Part shown: positions 14,196-21,807 of the stretch, piece by piece
Layout: every line of letters starts with the position of its first letter
Numbering within the stretch: position 1 is the stretch's first letter
NCBI GenBank assembly: GCA_910588905.1
Contig: CAJURZ010000011.1
Coordinates: forward strand, 1-63,464
Origin: an uncultured Eggerthellaceae bacterium
GTDB lineage: Bacteria; Actinomycetota; Coriobacteriia; Coriobacteriales; Eggerthellaceae
Reading direction: 5' to 3'
DNA length: 63,464 bases
Notes under the pieces: model-generated
What the model saw: only the letters and a program-made list of their open reading frames with translations
What the model was told of the DNA's origin: nothing
Database searches by the model: none
Position numbers and translations under genes: made by a program

Positions 14196-16532
14196 TTGCC
14201 CATAGATACTGATTCGCTGAACCCGCCCCAAAGAGAAGCGGTCCTCACCACGGAGGGGCCGCTTCTCGTCCTTGCTGGAGCAGGTTCAGGCAAGACCCGG
14301 GTGCTCACCTATCGCATCGCGCACATGATAGACGCGCAGATAGCCCACCCCTGGGAGATATTGGCTATCACATTCACCAACAAGGCTGCCGCTGAGATGC
14401 GTGAGCGCCTCTCCTCTCTCATCGGGGGACAAGCCCGGGGAATGTGGGTCTCCACCTTCCATAGCATGTGCGTGCGCATCCTGCGTCAGGACGCTGAGAA
14501 GCTCGGATACACGCGCACCTTCACCATCTATGATGCCGATGATCAGAAGCGTCTGGTGAAGTCCATCATGGCAGAGCTCGATCTGAACCCCAAGCTCTTC
14601 CAGCCCAACGTCATCGCTGCCAAGATATCCCAGGCGAAGAACGAGCTCATCGTACCCGGTGACTTCGCGAACGAGGCGATGGACATCGCGGACAAGGCAG
14701 CAGCCCGCGTCTACGAGGCGTACCAGAGCCGTCTGAGGGCTGCCAACGCCATGGATTTCGACGATCTGCTCATGTATGTCTATCTCCTGTTCAAGCATCA
14801 TCCCGAGGTGCTCAGCGCCTACCAGGAGCGCTTCCGCTATATCCTGGTGGACGAATACCAAGACACGAATCACGCCCAGTACGCCATCACCCAGTTCCTG
14901 GCGGCCAAGAGCCGCAACATCATGGTGGTGGGAGACGATGATCAGTCCATCTACTCCTGGCGTGGTGCCGACATCCGCAACATCTTGGAATTCGAGCAGG
15001 ATTACCCCGATGCCACCACGGTGAAGCTCGAACAGAACTATCGTTCTACGGGCACTATCCTGAAGGCGGCCAATGAGGTGATATCCCATAACACCTCTCG
15101 GAAGGAGAAGCGCCTGTTCACCGACCAAGGGGACGGTGAGCGCATCTCGGTCTACGTGGCTGCTGATGAGCGGGATGAAGGCCGGTGGATCGCGGGCGAG
15201 ATGGAGAAGCTCCATGAAGGGGGCAAGCGCTACAGCCAGATGGCGCTCTTCTATCGCACGAACGCCCAATCTCGCGTGCTGGAGGATATGCTCTTGCGGG
15301 CAGGGGTGCCGTATCGGATCGTGGGCGGCACCAAGTTCTTCGACCGGGCTGAGATCCGTCATGTCATGGCCTATCTCTCCTTGGTGGAGAACCCCTCTGA
15401 CGATATGGCCTTCGAGCGCATCGTCAACGTACCGCGCCGGGGCATCGGCGCAACCACCCTCGAGCGCATACGCAGCTTCGCCGAACAGCTGGGCATGCCG
15501 CTCTCAGCGGCAGCGGAGATGCTCTTGGTGGATGAGGACGTCCGCCCCTCCGTGCGCCGGGCTCTGGGGGAGCTCATAGAGCTGCTCCGCCAAGCGCGCA
15601 CCTACTCAGGGGACCTGCGCCGGGTGATAGAGCGCATCATCGAGGAAACGGGCCTCATCCAAGCCTACGAGGCCGAGGGCGCCGATGAAGCACTCGGTCG
15701 CGTCGAGAACATCAAGGAGTTCTTCGGTGTCGTGTCCGAATTCGCTGAGACCCATGCATCGGAGGATGCCCTTTATGCTCCTCCCACCGCTGAAGAGGAT
15801 GGCGAAGAGGAGCCCCTGCGCGAGCTGAGAGGGGACTCGCTCCCGGATTTCCTGGAGTGGGTGCGCTTGCGCACCGATCTTGATTCCATGGCCGAGGATG
15901 GGGATGCCGTCACGTTGATGACGGTGCATTCATCTAAGGGCTTGGAGTTCGACACCGTCTTCGTGGGTGGGATGGAAGAGGGCATCTTCCCTCATATGAC
16001 CTCCATCTCCGAAGCTTCGGGTTATGAGGAAGAGCGGCGCTTGGCCTATGTGGCCATCACCCGTGCCCGGAAGAAGCTCTATCTGAGCTGTGCTCAGACA
16101 CGCAAGCTCTTCGGCCAGACCAACGCCAACCAGATATCCAGCTTCTTGCGGGATATCCCCCAAGAGCTCAGGGAAACGCGCGGGCTTGGCTCAGCCGGGT
16201 TCTCAGGGAGCGGCTGGGAGAAGCGGGGGAGTCGCCGCGGCATAGCCGGTTCGGGCACGGAAGCGGGCGGCGGTCGCGTGTTCGGTCAGTCGAGCGCTTC
16301 CGGTTCGCGCAAGGGAAGCTCCTGGGCCTCCTCCTCGCGGGGCACGTCCCGGGATGGCAAGCGGGCCGGTGCGAAGGAGACCTTCAAGAGCGGGGATACC
16401 GTCGATCACAAGACTTTTGGTCGCGGCACGGTGGTGAAGGCGGCGGGGGACGTCATCTACGTCAAGTTCAAGAACACAGGGGCCACGAAGAAGCTGCTCA
16501 AGGATTACGCTCCTATCGTGAAGATAGGCTAA
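14196..16532 (+). CDS. pcrA: ATP-dependent DNA helicase PcrA/UvrD
   Basis: A 778-residue superfamily 1A 3'-5' helicase of repair and replication. Motifs: AGAGSGKT (I), TFTNKAAAEM (Ia), DEYQDTN (II), GDDDQSIYSWRGA (III), QNYRST (IV), TVHSSKGLEFDTVFVGG (V) and RLAYVAITRARKKL (VI). The Gly/Ser/Arg-rich linker after about residue 655 and the C-terminal HKTFGRGTVVKAAGD...YAPI module (a Tudor-like RNA polymerase-binding tail in PcrA) are present. Translation begins at TTG, supported by AAGGAAGG 6 nt upstream; the nearby ATG reads straight into a stop. Confidence 0.95.
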   Translation: MPIDTDSLNPPQREAVLTTEGPLLVLAGAGSGKTRVLTYRIAHMIDAQIAHPWEILAITFTNKAAAEMRERLSSLIGGQARGMWVSTFHSMCVRILRQDAEKLGYTRTFTIYDADDQKRLVKSIMAELDLNPKLFQPNVIAAKISQAKNELIVPGDFANEAMDIADKAAARVYEAYQSRLRAANAMDFDDLLMYVYLLFKHHPEVLSAYQERFRYILVDEYQDTNHAQYAITQFLAAKSRNIMVVGDDDQSIYSWRGADIRNILEFEQDYPDATTVKLEQNYRSTGTILKAANEVISHNTSRKEKRLFTDQGDGERISVYVAADERDEGRWIAGEMEKLHEGGKRYSQMALFYRTNAQSRVLEDMLLRAGVPYRIVGGTKFFDRAEIRHVMAYLSLVENPSDDMAFERIVNVPRRGIGATTLERIRSFAEQLGMPLSAAAEMLLVDEDVRPSVRRALGELIELLRQARTYSGDLRRVIERIIEETGLIQAYEAEGADEALGRVENIKEFFGVVSEFAETHASEDALYAPPTAEEDGEEEPLRELRGDSLPDFLEWVRLRTDLDSMAEDGDAVTLMTVHSSKGLEFDTVFVGGMEEGIFPHMTSISEASGYEEERRLAYVAITRARKKLYLSCAQTRKLFGQTNANQISSFLRDIPQELRETRGLGSAGFSGSGWEKRGSRRGIAGSGTEAGGGRVFGQSSASGSRKGSSWASSSRGTSRDGKRAGAKETFKSGDTVDHKTFGRGTVVKAAGDVIYVKFKNTGATKKLLKDYAPIVKIG

Positions 16533-16556
16533 GCCGCCTTCGCCGGGCAGGGTCCT

Positions 16557-16603
16557 GGCCTTCCAGCGCGGTATGCAACGGCCCGCTGGGACGAAGGCCT
16601 TTT
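16557..16603 (+). terminator. Intrinsic terminator after pcrA
   Basis: GGCCTTC (16557-16563) pairs with GAAGGCC (16593-16599). Inside it CAGCG pairs with CGCTG, and TTTT follows directly. It separates pcrA from the pyrophosphatase gene. Confidence 0.7.
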
Positions 16604-16668
16604 GTCTCTTGTACGTGCTTGCGCTAGGATGTCCTTTCGAAGAGAGGGTAGACCATCAAGGAGGGCAG

Positions 16669-18024
16669 ATGCCTAAGCCCGTGATCGTCGTGGGGCACAA
16701 GAACCCGGATAATGACTCCATCAGCGCAGCCGTGGGCTACGCACATCTCAAGAACGAGCTGGCCCGCAGGGCAGGAAGGGATGACATCTACATCCCTGCA
16801 CGGCTTGGGCCCTTGCCGCCTGAGAGCCAATGGGTGCTCAGCACCTATGAGGTCGAGCCTCCGCGTTTGATCGGGCATGTCCACACGCGCGTGAGCGATG
16901 TCATGACCTCTGATCCCATCTCCATCAGCCAAGATGCCAGCATGCTCGAGGCTGGCCGCACTCTACGCCAGCACAATATCCGTTCGCTGGTGGTGCAGGA
17001 CGAACGGGGCCAATTCCAGGGGCTCATCTCCACGCGGGCCATCGCAGAGCGCTATATGGCGGCCACGGATGCTCTGGATGACGCCACCCCTGAATCCACC
17101 ATGGCGGTGGCCACATCGCTCATCGAGTCGCTCTCTCAGAAGGTGTCAGAGCTCATGTTCGGCAATGTCATCCAGCTGGAAGAGGAGGACGTGCTCAAAG
17201 AGGTGGTGGATGACATGATCGCCAGCGATCTGCGTGAGGCGGTGGTGCTGGATAAGGCTGGCCGGGCGGTGGGCATCGTCACCCGCTCGGATGTGGCTAC
17301 GCCTCCGAAACGCCGGGTCATCTTGGTGGACCATAACGAGGTGAGCCAAGCGGCGGCCGGTATCGAAGAGGCGGATGTCATCGAGATCGTGGATCATCAT
17401 CGCATCGCCGATGTGTCCACGGCCAATCCCATCAAGTTCATCAACCGTCCCATCGGGTCTACGGCCACCATCGTGGCCTTGGAGTTCCAGGAATGCGGGG
17501 TGGATATCCCGAAGGGCATCGCGGCGGTGCTCCTTTCAGCCATCATGACCGATACCGTCATCTTGAAATCTCCCACGGCGACCCCGGCGGACGAGGCCCA
17601 AGTGGCTCATCTGGCGGCCATCGTGGGGGTCGAGCCCACCGAATTCGGCCTAGAGGTCTTCCGGGCCCGAGGCGGCGATGCCGATATGCCCATCGAAGAG
17701 CTGGTAGAGGCCGATTCCAAGGAATTCCACCTCGATGACAAGACCCTCCTCATCGCCCAGCATGAGACGGTGGACCTCGCTGCTGTGATGGAGCGGGAGG
17801 AAGAGATCCGCGAGCACATGCGCAGTCTGCTCAAGAACCGGGGCTATGAGACCGTGGTGCTCATGGCCACGGATATCCTGGCAGAGGGGACCCAGCTTTT
17901 AGCGGAGGGGAACCGCAAGATCGTCGATCGCGCCTTCGACATCCACTGCACGGGGTGCGGGGGTACCTGGATGCCCGGTGTGCTCTCTCGCAAGAAGCAG
18001 GTGGCGGCAAGGATATTGAGGTAG
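16669..18024 (+). CDS. ppaC: CBS-type manganese inorganic pyrophosphatase
   Basis: This 451-residue family II pyrophosphatase hydrolyses PPi with Mn or Co. N-terminal GHKNPDNDS (residues 7-15) and VDHNE, VDHHR (about 220 and 241) are the DHH metal ligands; the C-terminal DHHA2 part ends with SRKKQ, the substrate-binding RK. Two CBS domains are inserted (about 72-128 and 159-210). The DRTGG domain found between them in longer homologues is missing, so regulation by AMP/ADP rather than diadenosine polyphosphates is expected. The start is fixed by AAGGAGG just upstream of 16669; a longer frame from 16573 lacks a site. Confidence 0.93.
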   Translation: MPKPVIVVGHKNPDNDSISAAVGYAHLKNELARRAGRDDIYIPARLGPLPPESQWVLSTYEVEPPRLIGHVHTRVSDVMTSDPISISQDASMLEAGRTLRQHNIRSLVVQDERGQFQGLISTRAIAERYMAATDALDDATPESTMAVATSLIESLSQKVSELMFGNVIQLEEEDVLKEVVDDMIASDLREAVVLDKAGRAVGIVTRSDVATPPKRRVILVDHNEVSQAAAGIEEADVIEIVDHHRIADVSTANPIKFINRPIGSTATIVALEFQECGVDIPKGIAAVLLSAIMTDTVILKSPTATPADEAQVAHLAAIVGVEPTEFGLEVFRARGGDADMPIEELVEADSKEFHLDDKTLLIAQHETVDLAAVMEREEEIREHMRSLLKNRGYETVVLMATDILAEGTQLLAEGNRKIVDRAFDIHCTGCGGTWMPGVLSRKKQVAARILR

Positions 18025-18027
18025 ACC

Positions 18028-19152
18028 ATGGATGAGGAAAGGACGCTCGGGCTCTTCGAGAGGCTGGTAGCCATCGAAAGCCCTTCTTGGAGCGAATCGG
18101 CCATGGCTCAGGCCTGTACCCAGGAGCTGGAACAGCTGGGCTTCACGGTGAGGGTGGATGGCTCCGCCAAGAGCACGGGTTCTGATACGGGGAACCTCAT
18201 CGCCTATCGCCCCGGCTCGGCAAAGGGCCAGCTCATGTTCTCGGCGCATATGGATACGGTGAAGCCCTGTCGGGCCATAGAGGTCATCTGCGTTTCAGAT
18301 GAGCGGGGAGATGTCCTCTGCTCGGCGGGGGATACCATCCTCTCCGCCGACGACAAGGCAGGGGTGACGGCCATTCTTGAAGGCATCCGCCGCTCCATCG
18401 AAAGCGGCGGTGACCTCCCTGACCTCTACGTGCTGCTCACCACCTGCGAGGAGCAGAGCTTGCTGGGCTCCGGGGCTTTGAGGGGAGCCGATCTTCCCCA
18501 GGATGCCCATTGCTTCGTGCTGGATGCTGACGGTGCCCCTGGTTCCGTTATAGCGGAGGCGCCCTGTCATCGGACGATGCGTGTTCGCATCCAAGGCAGG
18601 AGCGCTCACGCAGGGGTAGAGCCGGAAGCGGGCATCTCGGCCATCCAGATAGCCGCAGCAGCCATCTCCTCCATGGAATTGGGGCGCTTGGACGATGCCA
18701 CCACCGCGAACATCGGCATCATCGAAGGCGGTGTGGCTACGAATATCGTGGCGGAGGAATGCAAGCTCGAAGGGGAGTGCCGTTCCATCTTCCCTGAGAG
18801 GGCGGATGCGGTACAGCACCAGATGACCGAGGCGGTACAAAGGGCCTGCGCCCTCTTCGGTGGCGAATCAGAGATCGCTTGGGAAGAGGATTACCCTGCA
18901 GTCCGCTTCACAGAGGAGAGCCCTATCATCGACCGGGCGCGCCAGGCCATTGAGGATTGCGGTCTGCCCTTCCGGTTGGTGCGCACCGGCGGGGGCGCTG
19001 ATGCCAACAACCTGAATGGCTTGGGCGTCTTGGCAGTCACCTTGGGCACGGGCATGGCATGCTTCCATTCCACGAGCGAATACATCCGCGTGCAAGACCT
19101 CCTTGATGACGTCCGCCTGGTAGAGTCCCTCATCCGAACCTACGTCGAGTGA
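18028..19152 (+). CDS. M20-family metallopeptidase, PepT-like
   Basis: A 374-residue two-zinc exopeptidase. SAHMDTV (about residue 71), SADDKAG (about 110; bridging Asp), TCEEQS (about 140; catalytic Glu), LDADG, HAGVEPEAG (about 194; dimer domain) and the C-terminal GGGADANN...STSEYI His-containing block are in the right order. The family cleaves N-terminal residues from di- and tripeptides. It begins three bases after the pyrophosphatase stop, so it is co-transcribed. No signal peptide. Confidence 0.88.
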   Translation: MDEERTLGLFERLVAIESPSWSESAMAQACTQELEQLGFTVRVDGSAKSTGSDTGNLIAYRPGSAKGQLMFSAHMDTVKPCRAIEVICVSDERGDVLCSAGDTILSADDKAGVTAILEGIRRSIESGGDLPDLYVLLTTCEEQSLLGSGALRGADLPQDAHCFVLDADGAPGSVIAEAPCHRTMRVRIQGRSAHAGVEPEAGISAIQIAAAAISSMELGRLDDATTANIGIIEGGVATNIVAEECKLEGECRSIFPERADAVQHQMTEAVQRACALFGGESEIAWEEDYPAVRFTEESPIIDRARQAIEDCGLPFRLVRTGGGADANNLNGLGVLAVTLGTGMACFHSTSEYIRVQDLLDDVRLVESLIRTYVE

Positions 19153-19203
19153 CTGGTTGGGAACGGTTGCCCCATCAAGCCACGCTCTGTGGGTGCGTTC
19201 GTG

Positions 19204-19222
19204 AGATGATCGTCCATCATCT
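19204..19222. repeat. Hairpin before the glutaredoxin gene
   Basis: AGATGAT, loop CGTCC, ATCATCT: a perfect 7-bp stem in the 91-bp gap between the peptidase and the glutaredoxin gene. Only TT follows the stem, so it is at best a weak terminator or a leader hairpin. Confidence 0.4.
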
Positions 19223-19243
19223 TCCAATGGAAGGAGCCTGATC

Positions 19244-19501
19244 ATGGCCTATATCCCGAATATCGTGCTGTACTCCAAGCCAACGTGCCCCTTTTGCCGC
19301 AAGGTGCTCGCGTATATGGAGGAGCAGGACATCGCCTGCGAGATGCGCAATACGCTCGAGCCAGGTGTGCGCGATGAGCTCATTGCCATCGGCGGCAAGG
19401 GCCAGGTGCCTTGCCTCGTCATAGACGGTCAGCCCCTCTATGAATCCGATGACATCATCCAGTATCTCCACGGGCTCGTGGCGGCCGATGAGATAGGCTA
19501 G
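19244..19501 (+). CDS. Glutaredoxin-like thiol redox protein
   Basis: An 85-residue thioredoxin-fold protein with the dithiol active site CPFC (residues 15-18), the cis-Pro loop GQVPCLVI (with an extra Cys next to the cis-Pro) and the glutathione-binding-style YESDDIIQYL segment. It reduces mixed disulfides or forms the N-terminal half of a glutathione-transferase-type fold. The ribosome site GGAAGGAG lies upstream of the ATG. It is followed after 5 bp by an ATP-grasp gene, with which it probably forms a two-gene unit. Confidence 0.88.
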   Translation: MAYIPNIVLYSKPTCPFCRKVLAYMEEQDIACEMRNTLEPGVRDELIAIGGKGQVPCLVIDGQPLYESDDIIQYLHGLVAADEIG

Positions 19502-19506
19502 GCCCA

Positions 19507-20649
19507 ATGGTCATCCTTGATGAGCCCTTCGCTTCCCAGCCACTGCTCCAGTGGCTTCAAGCCAGCAAGCACCCGGTCCTCTCCAACCGCTTCGCCCGGC
19601 AGATGGTCCATGATCAGGGGTTCTCGCTGAACCTCATCAGCGAGCCTGAAGCTATCCAGCGGGCAGATGCAGGGGAGCGCATCTACACCTGTTCAGAGAA
19701 TGCCTTGGCTTGGATATTGGACAACTCCTCTCATCAAGGCCTCACCCAAGCCATCTCCCTCTTCAAGGACAAGGGGCGCATGCGTGAGGCGTTGAGCCCT
19801 CTCACGCCCGGCTTCTTCTATCGTCGTGTGCCCCGGGCTGACCTCAAGGACGTATCGGTCGAAGAGCTTCCGTTGCCAGTGGTCTTGAAGCCCAACGTCG
19901 GCTTCTGCTCCATGGGAGTCTATGTGATCCAGGATGCGGCTGCCTGGACGGAGGCGCTCGCTGATATCGAAGCCCACGAGCAGGAGTGGCAAGACCGCTA
20001 TCCTGAGAGCGTCATCGGATCCGAGGAATACCTGATAGAGGGGTACATCCAAGGGGAGGAATACGCCTTGGATGCCTACTATGACGAACAGGGCGCGCCT
20101 CATATCCTCAACATCTGGCGCCATGACTTCGCAGGGCCCAAGGACACCAGCGATCGCCTCTACCTCTCCAGCAAGGCCATCGTAGATGATGTCTTCGAGG
20201 CCTTTGAAGCCTGGCTTGGCCAGGTGAATCAGGTAGTGGGGGCGAAGGGCTTCTGCGTGCATGTGGAAACGCGCAAGGCGGGATCTGCCATCATCCCCAT
20301 AGAATTCAATCCGCTGCGCTTTGCGGGGCTGGGTGGCACCGACATGGCCTATTACGGCTGCGGATATCGTACCTACGAATGCTATCTGGAAGACATCCCC
20401 TTGGATCTGCGGTCTGTTTACCGGGCCCATCCAACGGATGCCTATTCCATGTCGCTTTTGGGATCTGTTGGTGCGGGCACCTTCGACCACGAGCGCTTCA
20501 TGAGCCAGTGCACCGATGTGCTGGCATTCGTCTCCCTCAAGGCTGAGAAGACGGGATCCTACGGGTTCCTGTTCCTGCGCACTCCGGCTGATGACCCCAC
20601 TGAGAGGGATCTCGTCCTTACCGCTGACCTGCGGGATTACCTGAGCTGA
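19507..20649 (+). CDS. ATP-grasp domain protein
   Basis: A 380-residue likely carboxylate-amine ligase. An N-terminal pre-ATP-grasp part is followed by PVVLKPNVGFCSMGVYVI (about residues 118-135; ATP-binding Lys and Gly-rich loop), EEYLIEGYIQGEEYALDAYYDE and the metal-binding IPIEFNPLRFAGL (about 262). These are the standard ATP-grasp motifs. The substrate is unknown. It sits 5 bp after a glutaredoxin gene and just upstream of the ribosomal str operon promoter. A thiol- or peptide-ligating role is conceivable from the neighbour but unproven. Confidence 0.82.
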   Translation: MVILDEPFASQPLLQWLQASKHPVLSNRFARQMVHDQGFSLNLISEPEAIQRADAGERIYTCSENALAWILDNSSHQGLTQAISLFKDKGRMREALSPLTPGFFYRRVPRADLKDVSVEELPLPVVLKPNVGFCSMGVYVIQDAAAWTEALADIEAHEQEWQDRYPESVIGSEEYLIEGYIQGEEYALDAYYDEQGAPHILNIWRHDFAGPKDTSDRLYLSSKAIVDDVFEAFEAWLGQVNQVVGAKGFCVHVETRKAGSAIIPIEFNPLRFAGLGGTDMAYYGCGYRTYECYLEDIPLDLRSVYRAHPTDAYSMSLLGSVGAGTFDHERFMSQCTDVLAFVSLKAEKTGSYGFLFLRTPADDPTERDLVLTADLRDYLS

Positions 20650-20713
20650 TCCAGGCTTTGGCCTACGCTGCCGTTCACCGGGATAAAGGTAGATACGCCC
20701 GGATGCGTGGCGT

Positions 20714-20742
20714 TTGACACACGGGGAGGACATAACTAGTAT
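20714..20742 (+). promoter_or_regulatory. Strong promoter of the str-type operon
   Basis: TTGACA (20714-20719), a 17-bp spacer, then TAGTAT (20737-20742). It is the best -35/-10 pair in the window. Predicted transcription start is near 20749, giving a leader of about 100 nt before rpsL. Confidence 0.75.
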
Positions 20743-20750
20743 GCATCGTC

Positions 20751-20798
20751 GCGCCTCATACGGGCGCATTTTTTCGCGTGCGCATTCGCGAAGCGCAC
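20751..20798 (+). promoter_or_regulatory. Structured rpsL leader with terminator-like hairpin
   Basis: GCGCC (20751-20755) pairs with GGCGC (20763-20767) and is followed by A and six T. Downstream, GTGCGC (20778-20783) pairs with GCGCAC (20793-20798). The GCGCA at 20764-20768 can instead pair with TGCGC at 20779-20783, which would break the first hairpin. The arrangement resembles an attenuator, but the first hairpin begins almost at the inferred transcript 5' end. Confidence 0.5.
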
Positions 20799-20849
20799 AT
20801 GAAAGAGCACAGCAAGGCAAGCATCAAGGAATGAAAAGGAAGTGAAGAG

Positions 20850-21221
20850 TTGCCAACCATAAACCAGCTGGTCCGCAAGGGCCGCCAGAAGCAGGTAGAC
20901 AAGAAGAAGACCCCGGCGCTCAAGGGCAATCCCCAGAAGCGCGGCGTTTGCACTCGCGTCTACACCACCACCCCCAAGAAGCCGAACTCCGCTCTCCGCA
21001 AGGTCTGCCGTGTCCGTCTGGTTAACGGCATGGAGGTCACGGCTTACATCCCGGGCATCGGCCACAACCTGCAGGAGCACTCCATGGTGCTCATCCGCGG
21101 CGGTCGTGTGAAGGACTTGCCTGGTGTTCGCTATAAGGTCATCCGCGGCACGCTGGACTGCGCATCGGTGGACAACCGCATGCAGGCCCGCAGCCGTTAT
21201 GGAGCAAAGCGCCCGAAGTAA
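20850..21221 (+). CDS. rpsL: 30S ribosomal protein S12
   Basis: 123 residues, normal length. PTINQLVRKGR start, TTTPKKPNSALRKVCRVRL and RGGRVKDLPGVRYKVIRG are the conserved decoding-centre loops. The lysines linked to streptomycin sensitivity (in TPKKPN and GRVKDLP) are wild type. The start codon is TTG, supported by AAAGGAAG about 8 nt upstream. It is the first gene of the str-type operon. Confidence 0.98.
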   Translation: MPTINQLVRKGRQKQVDKKKTPALKGNPQKRGVCTRVYTTTPKKPNSALRKVCRVRLVNGMEVTAYIPGIGHNLQEHSMVLIRGGRVKDLPGVRYKVIRGTLDCASVDNRMQARSRYGAKRPK

Positions 21222-21240
21222 CCATTCGTTAAGCCGTGCG

Positions 21241-21281
21241 GGCTTGGAGGCCAAGCCTAATGACCGGGACGCCTTGGGCGT
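21241..21281 (+). promoter_or_regulatory. Two hairpins in the rpsL-rpsG gap
   Basis: GGCTTGG, AGG, CCAAGCC (21241-21257) and ACGCC, TTG, GGCGT (21269-21281) lie in the 104-nt gap before rpsG. In Escherichia coli the S12-S7 gap holds the S7 autoregulatory binding site, so an analogous role is inferred from position and structure, not from sequence identity. Confidence 0.45.
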
Positions 21282-21325
21282 GAGGTACCCAGCCAGAAGC
21301 ACGCAGAGAAGAAGGAGCATCATCT

Positions 21326-21796
21326 ATGCCACGTCGTGCAGCAGCACAGCGCAGGCTCATCCAGCCTGACGCGAAGTACAACAACCGTCTTGTCACCCAG
21401 CTCACCAACAAGATCATGCTGGATGGCAAGAAGTCCCTTGCCGAGCGCATCGTCTACACCGCGTTCGACATCGTGGAAGAGAAGACCGGCGAAGATCCGC
21501 TGTCCGTCTTCAAGAAGGCCATGGACAACGTCCGCCCCACCCTCGAGTGCAAGCCCAAGCGCGTGGGCGGCGCCACCTATCAGGTGCCCATGGAGGTCAA
21601 CTCTCGTCGTGCTACCACTCTCGCTATCCGCTGGATCGTGGATTACTCTCGCGCTCGTCGTGAGCACACCATGGCAGAGCGCCTGGCGAATGAGATCATG
21701 GATGCCTCCCAGAACACGGGAGCTGCCGTGAAGAAGCGCGAGGATATGTACAAGATGGCCGAGGCGAACCGCGCGTTCAGCCACTATCGCTTCTAG
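21326..21796 (+). CDS. rpsG: 30S ribosomal protein S7
   Basis: 156 residues, the standard length. MPRRAAAQRR start, DGKKSLAERIVYTAFDIVEEKTG, GGATYQVPMEV and the RAFSHYRF end are conserved. It is a primary 16S rRNA-binding protein and nucleates the 30S head. Ribosome site AAGGAG lies upstream. It is followed after 11 bp by fusA. Confidence 0.98.
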   Translation: MPRRAAAQRRLIQPDAKYNNRLVTQLTNKIMLDGKKSLAERIVYTAFDIVEEKTGEDPLSVFKKAMDNVRPTLECKPKRVGGATYQVPMEVNSRRATTLAIRWIVDYSRARREHTMAERLANEIMDASQNTGAAVKKREDMYKMAEANRAFSHYRF

Positions 21797-21807
21797 AGGT
21801 CAGAGCC

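Noticed and set aside
20650..20849. tRNA or other stable RNA before rpsL
   Set aside because: No cloverleaf or T-loop consensus; the sequence is explained by a promoter and leader hairpins.
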